Under the pieces are notes generated by a model that had not been told where the DNA came from, did not search any database, and was given only the letters and a program-made list of their open reading frames with translations. A stretch of DNA of 64,000 nt. Origin: Actinocorallia populi. Its GTDB lineage: Bacteria; Actinomycetota; Actinomycetes; Streptosporangiales; Streptosporangiaceae. This document shows, piece after piece, positions 56,880-64,000 of the stretch (within the stretch, counting starts at the first letter, position 1; each line of letters opens with the position of its first letter). The stretch spans positions 62,001-126,000 of the forward strand of contig NZ_PVZV01000013.1 in the NCBI RefSeq assembly GCF_002995495.1, written 5' to 3'. The position numbers and the translations under genes were made by a program.

Positions 56880-59714
56880 GTGAATCGTAGGCAGCCCGTG
56901 GCGGTGAGGGAGCATCGGAGCACCGGCGACGTCGTGGCCGGGCTCCTGTCCCTGCTGGCACTGATCGCGCTCGTGGCCGGGGTGCCGACGGCGCTGCTGC
57001 GGTTCACCGGCTCGCCGCTCCCCGAGCGCGTGCCCGACGGCTCGGTGTTCACCGAGCCGCTCGACACCGAGACGATCCTGTACGTCGTCACGCTCGGCGT
57101 CTGGCTGGCCTGGCTGCAGCTGGTCGTCTGCCTGCTGGTCGAACTGCACGCCGGGGTGCGCGGCATCGGGGTCCCGGCGCGGGTGCCGCTGGCCGGGGCG
57201 ACCCAGGCGATCGTGCACAAGCTCGTGGTGGCGGTGCTGCTGCTGTTCACCGCGACGACGGCCATCATGCCCGCGTTCGCCGCGCAGTCCCCGGCCCAGC
57301 AGCAGCCGTACCGGGTGACGCAGGCGGCCGCCCACGAGGAGATGCGCGGGCAGCACGCGCAGGGCCATCCGGAGCAGCAGCGGCCCGGTTCGCCCGCGCA
57401 GGAGCGGGACGGCACCACCGCCAAGATCTACACCGTGCAGCCGCCGCACGGCCGCCACCACGAAAGCCTCTGGGAGATCGCCGAGAAGTGCCTGGGCGAC
57501 GGGCGGCGCTACAAGGAGATCTTCGAGCTCAACAAGAGCCATGTGCAGCCGGACGGCTCGCGGCTGCAGCAGGCGAGCCTGATCCGGCCCGGCTGGGTGA
57601 TGGAGATGCCCTCCGACGCCCGCAACACCGAGATCATCCCCAAGTCCAAGCTCCAGGACTACTTCCGCGACGGCAATCCCGACCCGCCGGCGGCCAAGCC
57701 GAAGCCCCGGCCCGCGCCCGAGCGCGACGCGGCGAAGGCGGCCCCGCCCGCCGCGAAGCCCGACCCCCGGCCCGGCACGCAGGCGCCCCGCCCGGACCGG
57801 CCCGGCCAGGTGCACGCCGACCAGCGGCCCCAGCAGTCGCCCGCGCCGACGCCCGTCCTGGAGATCCAGCCGCAGGCGCAGACCTTCCCCTGGCCCGAGG
57901 CGCTGGCCGGGACGTCGCTGCTGGCCGCCGGGCTGCTCACCAGCCTGGGCATGCGCCGCCGCGCCCAGCTGACGCGCCGCAGGCCCGGCCACATGATCCC
58001 GCGTCCGGAGGGCGCGAGCGCGCTGGCCGAGCAGGCGCTGCGGATCGGCGCGGACGCCGAGGGCGCGCGGGCGCTGAACCTGGGCCTGCGCCGGTTGTCG
58101 CAGGGGCTGGCCGCCCAGCGGCGCACCCCGCCGACCGTCTACGGGGTGCACCTGGGCGCGCGGAGCCTCGACCTGTGGATCGCCCCCGCCGACGAGGACC
58201 CGCCGAGCCCGTGGGAGCCCCACGACGGCGGCCAGGTGTGGCGGCTGCACACCTCCGCGCTGGACGTGCTCCAGGAGCGGGACCTCGCCGACGTGCTCGC
58301 CCCCTACCCCGGCCTGATCTCGCTGGGCACCAACGAGAGCGGCCGGGTGCTGGCCGACCTGGAGGCCGCGCACGGCCTCATCGCCGTGGACGGGCCGCCC
58401 GAGCAGCGCAAGGCGGCGCTCGCCGCGATGGCGGTGGAGCTGGCCACCAACAGCTGGTCGGACCACATGCGGCTGACTTTGGTCGGCTTCGGCACCGAGC
58501 TGCAGCAGATCGCCCCCGACCGCATCCGCTGCGTGCCGTCGCTGGCCGAGGCGCTGCCCGAGCTGGAGGCGCGCACCGCCGAGGTGCGCCAGGCGCTGTA
58601 CGCGGCGGGCGCCGACTCGGTGCTCACCGGACGGTGCCGCGGCGTGTTCGGCGAGGCGTGGATGCCGCACTACCTGGTGACGGCCGACCAGCCGTCCAAG
58701 GCCGACGCGGCGCGGCTGGTGGCGCTGGCCAGGACGGGCCAGCGGCTGTCGGCCGGCTACCTGGTCGCCGGCCATGTCGAGGACGCCACCTGGCAGTGGC
58801 GGATCGACGAGGAGGGCGAGCTGGACGCCGGGGTCCTGGGCTTCCAGGTCAAGGCGCAGCGCGTCTCGGAGTCGGAGTACCACGCGGTCGCGGGCCTGTT
58901 CCGCACGGCGGGGCGCGCCGAGGGCGTGCCGCTTCCGGCGGTGCCGCCGGAGCCCCCTGCGGGCTCGGAGCGCCCCGCCGCCGGCATCAGGATGCTGGGC
59001 CGCGTCCTGGTGGAGGCGCCCGGCACGATCGACGAGGCACGCCGCGACATCTGCGCCGAGGTCCTGGTCTACCTGGCGGCGCATCCCGGCGGGGTGCACC
59101 CCACGGTGCTGAGCGGCGCCGTCTGGCCGCGCGGCGTCACCGCGGGCGTCCGCGACTCGACCATCGCGATGGCCGCCGACTGGCTGGGCCGCGACTCGCG
59201 GGGCAGGCCGAACCTGTACTCCGACGAGCGGGGCAGGCTCCGGCTCGGCTCGGAGGTGCGGGTGGACCTCCAGCACTTCCGCTTCCTGCTGTGGCGTTCG
59301 GCGGCCGAACCCGCCTCGGAGGCGGCGTACCTGTCGCACGCGCTCGAACTCGTCCGCGGCCCGTTGCTGGCGGGCCGCCCGAAGGGCCGCTACTCCTGGC
59401 TGGCCACCGACGAACTGGAGTACGAGACGGTCGCCCGCGTGGTGGACGCCGCCCACCGCCTGTACGAGCTGCGGACCGCCGAGGCCGACGTCCGGGGCGC
59501 CGTCCAGGCGGCGCGCGCCGGACTGCGCCTGGCGCCCGACGACGAGGTGCTGTGGCGCGACCTCCTGCGCGCCACCGAGGCCACCGGCGACCGCACGGCC
59601 GTCCACACCGTCCTGGACGAGCTCCGCGGCCGTGCCGATCTCGACCTCCTCCAGCCCGAAACCGAGGCCCTCATCGAGGAGCTGGTCCCCCGGGCCCACG
59701 CTCGCGGCGCCTGA
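56880..59714 (+). CDS. Membrane LysM-BTAD protein at the end of the Tad-like operon
   Basis: A 944-residue protein joining wall binding to a regulator-like domain. Three N-terminal transmembrane helices (about 18-40, 66-89 and 111-135), an external LysM domain (about 182-245, IYTVQ ... HESLWEIAEKCLGDGRRYKEIF ... IRPGWVMEMP), a Pro-rich linker, a fourth helix (about 340-360), then a large cytoplasmic region. Near 702-800 is a winged-helix-like segment (LVYLAAHPGGVHPTVLSGAVWPRG), and 805-940 is a bacterial transcriptional activator (BTAD) TPR-like domain ending in an ELRGRADLDLLQPETEALIEELV-type helix. Such genes accompany actinobacterial Tad clusters. It may couple wall contact to gene control or pilus output; this is inference. 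Confidence 0.87.
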   Translation: MNRRQPVAVREHRSTGDVVAGLLSLLALIALVAGVPTALLRFTGSPLPERVPDGSVFTEPLDTETILYVVTLGVWLAWLQLVVCLLVELHAGVRGIGVPARVPLAGATQAIVHKLVVAVLLLFTATTAIMPAFAAQSPAQQQPYRVTQAAAHEEMRGQHAQGHPEQQRPGSPAQERDGTTAKIYTVQPPHGRHHESLWEIAEKCLGDGRRYKEIFELNKSHVQPDGSRLQQASLIRPGWVMEMPSDARNTEIIPKSKLQDYFRDGNPDPPAAKPKPRPAPERDAAKAAPPAAKPDPRPGTQAPRPDRPGQVHADQRPQQSPAPTPVLEIQPQAQTFPWPEALAGTSLLAAGLLTSLGMRRRAQLTRRRPGHMIPRPEGASALAEQALRIGADAEGARALNLGLRRLSQGLAAQRRTPPTVYGVHLGARSLDLWIAPADEDPPSPWEPHDGGQVWRLHTSALDVLQERDLADVLAPYPGLISLGTNESGRVLADLEAAHGLIAVDGPPEQRKAALAAMAVELATNSWSDHMRLTLVGFGTELQQIAPDRIRCVPSLAEALPELEARTAEVRQALYAAGADSVLTGRCRGVFGEAWMPHYLVTADQPSKADAARLVALARTGQRLSAGYLVAGHVEDATWQWRIDEEGELDAGVLGFQVKAQRVSESEYHAVAGLFRTAGRAEGVPLPAVPPEPPAGSERPAAGIRMLGRVLVEAPGTIDEARRDICAEVLVYLAAHPGGVHPTVLSGAVWPRGVTAGVRDSTIAMAADWLGRDSRGRPNLYSDERGRLRLGSEVRVDLQHFRFLLWRSAAEPASEAAYLSHALELVRGPLLAGRPKGRYSWLATDELEYETVARVVDAAHRLYELRTAEADVRGAVQAARAGLRLAPDDEVLWRDLLRATEATGDRTAVHTVLDELRGRADLDLLQPETEALIEELVPRAHARGA

Positions 59715-60348
59715 CGTCCGTCTCGGCGGTGCGGGCGGCCCAGTCGATCCCGAGCAGGGTCCGCCCGCACGCGGTGACGAGGACGGCGCCGTCGGCGGTG
59801 AGGGCGGGGCGGGCGGTGGGGGCGCACGGCAGGGGGAAGGAGGAGCGCGGCGCCATCGTCTCCGGGTCGCGCAGTTCCAGGCGGCGGGAGGTCAGCAGCA
59901 GGGCGGTGCTCCCGTCCCGCGCGAACACCAGGTGCAGGGCGGCGCGGACGCGCACCGGCGCACCGGCGCGCAGGGTGCGCGGGTCCACCGGCAGGAGCAT
60001 CCGGGGGCCGACCGCCCAGAACGTACGCCCGTCCGGCGCCGGGACGACGCTCTGGACGGATGAAGGGGCCTGCACCCGGGCGGTCCGGATGAGCTCGCGC
60101 GGGTCGAGCACGCTCAGGCCGGTGCCGAGGGGAAGGACGAGCCGCTCGGGCCCGGAGGCGGCGCCGCCGCCTTCGGACGGGGGGACTTCGCGCGGCGCGG
60201 GCGGCCACGGGTACGGGACCGCCGCGCCGAGCCCCACCGCCGCGGCCGCGGGGACGTCGTCAGCGCGGAACCGCACCGTCTCGCAGGCCGTGAGGGCGAC
60301 GGCGCTCAACGCGGCGGCGGCCGCCAGCCCGATACCCGCAGTCTCCAT
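59671..60348 (-). CDS. Putative lipoprotein with beta-propeller-like repeats
   Basis: A 225-residue exported protein. The signal sequence ends in a lipobox (VALTAC, Cys about 22). The rest is rich in short strands, with repeated phrases such as SVVPAPDGRTFWAVG, LVFARDGSTALLLTSRRLELRD and PALTADGAVLVTACGRTLLGID, spaced about 40 residues apart, like blades of a WD/YVTN-type propeller. Only three or four blades would fit, so it may be incomplete or oligomeric. The last 44 bases overlap the 3' end of the convergent LysM-BTAD gene. Function unknown. Confidence 0.65.
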   Translation of the reverse strand: METAGIGLAAAAALSAVALTACETVRFRADDVPAAAAVGLGAAVPYPWPPAPREVPPSEGGGAASGPERLVLPLGTGLSVLDPRELIRTARVQAPSSVQSVVPAPDGRTFWAVGPRMLLPVDPRTLRAGAPVRVRAALHLVFARDGSTALLLTSRRLELRDPETMAPRSSFPLPCAPTARPALTADGAVLVTACGRTLLGIDWAARTAETDVRRRERGPGGPAPR

Positions 60349-60415
60349 TCGGCAGAATGTAGCGGCACGGGCACGCTCCGTGCCGGTGGGAACGGGAAAA
60401 GCTCCAGGTCGGACG

Positions 60416-61441
60416 TCAGGAGTCGGACTTGCCGACGCCTATGCCGAACTCCCGGTAGATGCGCTCCCAGAAGCCGTCGCGCAGCCAGGTGCGCGCCTCC
60501 TGGTAGGGGCGCAGCGAGCGGCCGAGCACCTTCTCGGCGTCGATGAGGAGCTCCTTGTCGATGACCGGGGGCAGGATCGGCCCCGGCAGGAGGTCGCGGA
60601 TGTTGTCGCGGCCCCGCTCGAACACCCACTTCTGCGCGACGTGCTCGCCGATCTCCAGCATCTGGTTGCGGTCGGGGCCCAGCTTGTTCTCGGGGGCGGG
60701 CGCCTTGGCCACGGCGGCGCCGGGGGCCCCGGCCGCGGCGACGGCCGCGGGGGCGGTGCCCGGCCGCGCGGACGCCTGCGGCGCGACCTTGCCCGCGAAG
60801 ACCTGGGCGGGGGAGGGCACCGGGGGCCTGGGCCCGTTCAGCACGGCGGGCGCGGGCGGGGCGGGCACGGCCATCCCGCCGACCTTGACGAAATAGGGGC
60901 GCAGGAAGTCGGCGAGCAGCACCTCGACCGTGTCGGACTCCCAGACCAGCCACTCGGCCTGGTTGGAGCCGTGGGTGGGCTCCACGCCCCACAGGTGCAC
61001 CCGCACCCCGTACCCCTGGGCGGCCTCGACCGCGGGCAGCATGTCCTCGTCCCCGGCGAGCAGCACCGCGTCGGTGATCGCCCGGTGCTGGGCCAGGGTC
61101 TCCAGGTCGGCGCGCAGCTGGGCGTCCACGCCCTTCTGCTGGCCCTGGGCGTTGAGGTTGCCCAGGCGCAGCTTCACCAGCGGCAGGTTGGCGATGACCC
61201 GCTGCTCGACGGTCGGCTGCTTGCGGGGCGCGGCGTCGAACCAGTACAGGCGCAGGAGCTCGCCGTTGATCTGCTCGTCGGCGTGCGCGGTCAGCGCCTT
61301 GATCAGCTTCTCCGCGTACACCCGGTACTCGCGCCGGGAACCGGCCTCCAGCAGCAGGGCTCCCGAGGCGGCGTAAAGGTAACCCGCGTCGACGAAGATC
61401 GCGTAGCGGGCCGGTTGCGGTAGGAACTCCGAGGTGGCCAT
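60416..61441 (-). CDS. NYN-domain (LabA/DUF88-like) putative RNase
   Basis: A 341-residue protein. The N-terminal NYN domain (about 10-190) has the PIN-like acidic set: YAIFVDAGYLY with Asp18, QKGVDAQLRADLETLA, and VLLAGDEDMLPAVEAA with two acidic residues. HLWGVEPTHGSNQ follows. After a Pro/Ala-rich linker (about 195-255) comes a C-terminal helical domain (about 258-341, GEHVAQKWVFERGRDNIRDLL, SLRPYQEARTWLRDGFWERI). This two-domain form is conserved in actinobacteria and may be an RNA-processing nuclease. The ATG has only a weak GGTGG upstream. It lies downstream of accE on the same strand. Confidence 0.85.
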   Translation of the reverse strand: MATSEFLPQPARYAIFVDAGYLYAASGALLLEAGSRREYRVYAEKLIKALTAHADEQINGELLRLYWFDAAPRKQPTVEQRVIANLPLVKLRLGNLNAQGQQKGVDAQLRADLETLAQHRAITDAVLLAGDEDMLPAVEAAQGYGVRVHLWGVEPTHGSNQAEWLVWESDTVEVLLADFLRPYFVKVGGMAVPAPPAPAVLNGPRPPVPSPAQVFAGKVAPQASARPGTAPAAVAAAGAPGAAVAKAPAPENKLGPDRNQMLEIGEHVAQKWVFERGRDNIRDLLPGPILPPVIDKELLIDAEKVLGRSLRPYQEARTWLRDGFWERIYREFGIGVGKSDS

Positions 61442-61515
61442 GGGAAGACCACCCTATGTCCACCAAGGCTTCCCTGTCGGGTACTTGCTCCCCGCGTTTC
61501 CGCGAATCCGGAGCG

Positions 61516-61725
61516 TCAGCCCGGCAGGGCGCTCGCCCGCCACGCCCCGGGACCGGGGCGGAGCGGGCGGCGCACCAGGCGCGAGCGGTCGGTCCAGGCC
61601 GACGGGCGGCGCGCCGGAGCGGCGGGCGCCCCCGCGGAACGGGCGGAGACCACCGCGATCAGCGCGGCGATCTCCTCGGGGGTGGCGTCCCCCTTGACGA
61701 CCTGAAGGAACGGCCGCTCACTCAT
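61516..61725 (-). CDS. accE: Acyl-CoA carboxylase epsilon subunit
   Basis: A 69-residue protein. The N-terminus FLQVVKGDATPEEIAALIAVV is the conserved helix of actinobacterial AccE/PccE, which stabilises the complex of biotinylated alpha chains and carboxyltransferase beta chains. The remainder is basic and Arg/Pro-rich, ending SRLVRRPLRPGPGAWRAS, also typical. Perfect GGAGG eight bases before the ATG. It lies 70 bases downstream of the carboxyltransferase gene in the same operon. Confidence 0.9.
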   Translation of the reverse strand: MSERPFLQVVKGDATPEEIAALIAVVSARSAGAPAAPARRPSAWTDRSRLVRRPLRPGPGAWRASALPG

Positions 61726-61795
61726 GCTTCAACCTCCGGCGGGGCGCCTGCCGGCGCGGGTCACTGCGGCGCCGACCGACCACGGCGCCGCTGGG

Positions 61796-63388
61796 CTACA
61801 GCGGGATGTTGCCGTGCTTCTTGGGCGGCAGGGTCTTGCGCTTGTCCTTGAGCGCGCGCAGCGACTTGATCACCTGGACGCGGGTCTCGGACGGCTTGAT
61901 GACCGCGTCGACGTACCCGCGCTCGGCGGCGATGTAGGGGTTGGCCAGCGTGTCCTCGTACTCGGTGACCAGCTCCGCGCGGCGCGCGTCCGGGTCCTCG
62001 GCCGCGGCCAGCTCGCGCCGGTAGAGGATGTTGACCGCGCCCTGCGCGCCCATGACCGCGATCTGCGCGGTCGGCCAGGCCAGGTTGACGTCGGCGCCCA
62101 GGTGCTTGGAGCCCATGACGTCGTAGGCGCCGCCGTAGGCCTTGCGGGTGATGACCGTGACCAGCGGGACGGTCGCCTCGGCGTAGGCGTACAGCAGCTT
62201 GGCGCCGCGCCGGATGATGCCGTCCCACTCCTGGTCGGTGCCCGGCAGGAAGCCCGGCACGTCGACGAAGGTCAGGACCGGCACGTTGAAGGCGTCGCAG
62301 GTCCGGATGAACCGGGCGGCCTTCTCGGAGGCGTCGATGTCCAGGCAGCCGGCGAACTGCATCGGCTGGTTGGCCACCACGCCGACGCTGCGCCCGTCCA
62401 CCCGGCCGAAGCCGACGACGATGTTCGGCGCGAACAGCGGCTGGACCTCCAGGAAGTCGCCCTCGTCCAGCACCGCCTCGATGACCTTGTGCATGTCGTA
62501 GGGCTGGTTGGCCGAGTCCGGGATCAGGGTGTCCAGCTCGTCGACGAGGTCGAGCTCGGCGGCCGGCTCGAACTCCGGCGCCTCGGACATGTTGTTGGAC
62601 GGCAGGTAGGACAGCAGCGCCTTGACGTAGTCGAGCGCGTCCTGCTCGTCGGGGGCCATGTAGTGGGCCACGCCGGACTTGCTGTTGTGGGTGTGCGCGC
62701 CGCCCAGCTCCTCGAACGTCACCTCCTCGCCGGTGACGGTCTTGATGACGTCCGGGCCGGTGATGAACATGTGGGAGGTCTGGTCGACCATGACGATGAA
62801 GTCGGTCAGCGCGGGGGAGTACACGTGGCCGCCCGCGTTCGCGCCCATGATCAGGGAGATCTGCGGGATGACGCCGCTGGCGTGCACGTTCCGCTTGAAG
62901 ATCTCGGCGTAGAGGCCCAGGGCCACCACGCCCTCCTGGATGCGGGCGCCGCCGCCCTCGTTGATGCCGATGATGGGGCAGCCGGTCTTGAGCGCCATGT
63001 CGAGCATCTTGACGATCTTCTCGCCGTAGACCTCGCCCAGGGAGCCGCCGAAGGCCATGACGTCCTGGGAGAACACGCACACCTGGCGGCCGTCGACCGT
63101 GCCGTGGCCGATCACGACGCCGTCGCTGTAGGGGCGCTTCTTCTCCAGGCCGAACATGGTCGAGCGGTGCCGCGCGAACTCGTCGAACTCCACGAAGGAG
63201 CCCTCGTCGAGCAGCGCGTCGACCCGCTCGCGGGCGGTCATCTTGCCCTTGGCATGCTGCTTTTCCACGGCGGCCGCCGAGCCGGCGTGCACGGCTTCGT
63301 ACCGGCGCCGCTCAAGGTCGGCGATTTTTCCCGCCGTGGTGTGAATGTCGATCTTTTCGACAGGGGGTTCAACCGCTTCCATCGCCAT
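61796..63388 (-). CDS. Acyl-CoA (propionyl-CoA) carboxylase beta subunit, AccD5/PccB-like
   Basis: A 530-residue carboxyltransferase that moves carbon dioxide from biotin on the alpha chain to acyl-CoA. Two crotonase-like halves: the N-terminal half with [20 protein letters not shown] and the oxyanion region [12 protein letters not shown], the C-terminal half with [35 protein letters not shown] (in blocks), [14 protein letters not shown] and [14 protein letters not shown]. The Asp/Ile-type residue that sets acyl preference cannot be judged by eye; an adjacent accE suggests the propionyl-CoA (AccD5) class. ATG 63388 is chosen because TACTCT lies seven bases upstream, implying a leaderless mRNA; ATG 63382 is an alternative. 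Confidence 0.94.
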   Translation of the reverse strand: MAMEAVEPPVEKIDIHTTAGKIADLERRRYEAVHAGSAAAVEKQHAKGKMTARERVDALLDEGSFVEFDEFARHRSTMFGLEKKRPYSDGVVIGHGTVDGRQVCVFSQDVMAFGGSLGEVYGEKIVKMLDMALKTGCPIIGINEGGGARIQEGVVALGLYAEIFKRNVHASGVIPQISLIMGANAGGHVYSPALTDFIVMVDQTSHMFITGPDVIKTVTGEEVTFEELGGAHTHNSKSGVAHYMAPDEQDALDYVKALLSYLPSNNMSEAPEFEPAAELDLVDELDTLIPDSANQPYDMHKVIEAVLDEGDFLEVQPLFAPNIVVGFGRVDGRSVGVVANQPMQFAGCLDIDASEKAARFIRTCDAFNVPVLTFVDVPGFLPGTDQEWDGIIRRGAKLLYAYAEATVPLVTVITRKAYGGAYDVMGSKHLGADVNLAWPTAQIAVMGAQGAVNILYRRELAAAEDPDARRAELVTEYEDTLANPYIAAERGYVDAVIKPSETRVQVIKSLRALKDKRKTLPPKKHGNIPL

Positions 63389-63395
63389 GCGCGCA

Positions 63396-63401
63396 AGAGT
63401 A
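63396..63401 (-). promoter_or_regulatory. Leaderless-type -10 box of the accD-accE operon
   Basis: TACTCT on the minus strand ends seven bases before ATG 63388. Confidence 0.45.
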
Positions 63402-63442
63402 ACCGGGTGCTTCCCCGAGCCTGCGCACCGGGGGGCGGGGAG

Positions 63443-63458
63443 ACTGGTATAGACCAAT
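63443..63458. promoter_or_regulatory. DasR-like operator (dre) between accD and ppc
   Basis: ACTGGTATAGACCAAT matches the recalled DasR consensus ACTGGTCTAGACCAGT at 14 of 16 positions and is itself a near-palindrome. It overlaps the expected -35 region of ppc and lies 55 bases upstream of accD. DasR is the GntR-family regulator of GlcNAc metabolism. A related GntR/HutC protein could also be the binder. Confidence 0.55.
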
Positions 63459-63469
63459 TATTTCCTAGG

Positions 63470-63475
63470 TAGGAT
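63470..63475 (+). promoter_or_regulatory. Leaderless-type -10 box of ppc
   Basis: TAGGAT ends six bases before GTG 63482. Confidence 0.45.
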
Positions 63476-63481
63476 GGCCCC

Positions 63482-64000
63482 GTGACCAAGAGCCTAGCCA
63501 CTCAGATCCGTCTTGACCTGCCCGAAGAGCTGCGCGCGGACGTGCGGCTGCTGGGCTCGCTGCTGGGGCGGGCGCTGGTCGAATACGGCGGCCAGGGCCT
63601 GCTGGACGACGTCGAGAACCTCCGCCGCTCCGTGATCGCCGCCCGCAAGGGCGAGCTGCCGGGGGACCGGGTGGCCGAGCTGGTGGCCGGCTGGCCGCTG
63701 GAGCGCGCCGAGCTGGTCGCGCGCGCCTTCTCCGTCTACTTCCACCTGACCAACCTCGCCGAGGAGCACCACCGCGTCCGCACGCTGCGCCAGCGGGACG
63801 TGGCGGGCGGCGCGCCGCAGCGCGCCTCCTTCGCCGAGGCCGTCGCCGAGCTGGAGGAGGCGGCCGAGGCCGTCGCCGGGCTGGAGTTCCGGCCGGTCCT
63901 GACCGCCCACCCCACCGAGGCGCGGCGCCGCGCGGTGGTCACCTCCATCACCCGCGTCGGCGACCTGCTGCACGCCTACGACGCCTCCGGCGCCCACAGC
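63482..64000 (+). CDS. ppc: Phosphoenolpyruvate carboxylase, N-terminal part (cut by window)
   Basis: The first 173 residues of PEP carboxylase, which adds bicarbonate to PEP to give oxaloacetate for the TCA cycle. The N-terminal helical part RADVRLLGSLLGRALVEYGG is typical, and the catalytic-histidine motif TAHPTEARRR is present with His143. The remaining roughly 700 residues lie beyond the window. GTG 63482 follows TAGGAT by six bases. It is divergent from accD across a 93-bp region with a DasR-like site, so two anaplerotic routes share control DNA. Confidence 0.95.
   Translation, partial: MTKSLATQIRLDLPEELRADVRLLGSLLGRALVEYGGQGLLDDVENLRRSVIAARKGELPGDRVAELVAGWPLERAELVARAFSVYFHLTNLAEEHHRVRTLRQRDVAGGAPQRASFAEAVAELEEAAEAVAGLEFRPVLTAHPTEARRRAVVTSITRVGDLLHAYDASGAHS

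Noticed and set aside
57488-61423. A very long open plus-strand frame of over 1300 codons crossing several genes
   Set aside because: It is out of frame with the LysM-BTAD gene, runs antisense through the lipoprotein and NYN genes, and is Arg/Pro/Gly-rich without domains: a GC-rich shadow.
1-64000. tRNA, rRNA, transposase, integrase or attachment sites
   Set aside because: No cloverleaf-like sequences, transposase motifs or flanking direct repeats were recognised by eye on either strand; a tRNAscan or Infernal run would settle this.

Overview
The window is chromosomal DNA from a very GC-rich filamentous-type actinobacterium. GC-rich codon use, many GTG starts, ATGA/GTGA overlaps, a biotin carboxylase with an epsilon subunit, WXG100/EccC proteins and an actinobacterial Tad-like pilus locus all fit. 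Gene order resembles Streptosporangiales such as Actinomadura, but that placement is inference. The blocks lpdA / gamma-glutamylcyclotransferase / purine nucleoside phosphorylase / phosphomannomutase and add-deoA-cdd recall mycobacterial neighbourhoods. No rRNA, tRNA, CRISPR array, prophage or insertion sequence was seen.

Layout. 1-6100: a D-Ala-D-Ala carboxypeptidase (cut by the window edge) and a divergent small membrane protein, then the mutA-mutB-meaB operon for methylmalonyl-CoA. 6100-12200: accessory genes, including a Uma2-like protein, a secreted protein, a PadR regulator coupled to a predicted TIM-barrel enzyme, a TetR/SDR divergent pair with two matching operators, and small membrane or secreted proteins. 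12300-15260: a MacAB-like ABC export operon. 15580-18080: a GCS2-family ligase and an M20 amidohydrolase. 18140-20380: a membrane pseudokinase with an external carbohydrate-binding-like domain.

20635-28920: a nucleoside block, with add-deoA-cdd on the minus strand and a divergent BMP-type nucleoside ABC transporter on the plus strand, around a control region with a strong palindrome. 29000-36280: a second Uma2-like gene, an OmpA-like lipoprotein, LpdA-type flavoprotein, gamma-glutamylcyclotransferase, and purine nucleoside phosphorylase-phosphomannomutase. 36370-41760: a DoxX protein and TetR that share a DNA motif, a glycine-rich membrane protein, a DUF6745-like protein, and an ECF42-type sigma factor with its DGPF/YCII partner behind a matching promoter. 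41950-43700: the acyl-CoA carboxylase alpha chain.

43950-59714: a secretion and envelope region. It holds a WXG100 protein, a toxin-antitoxin-like pair between two GC-rich repeat tracts, a giant orphan EccC with an insertion in its first ATPase, and, divergent from it, a ten-gene Tad-like pilus operon ending in a membrane LysM-BTAD protein. 59670-64000: a lipoprotein, a NYN-domain protein, accE and accD, and the start of PEP carboxylase. Between accD and ppc lies a sequence close to the DasR (GlcNAc) operator.

How the genes connect: accA3 + accD + accE make (S)-methylmalonyl-CoA from propionyl-CoA. MutAB, protected by MeaB, converts the methylmalonyl-CoA to succinyl-CoA, but only after epimerisation to the (R) form, and no epimerase gene is seen here. 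PEP carboxylase is a second anaplerotic entry. A recurrent promoter form (TANNNT, 6-8 bases, start codon) suggests that about ten genes here have leaderless mRNAs.
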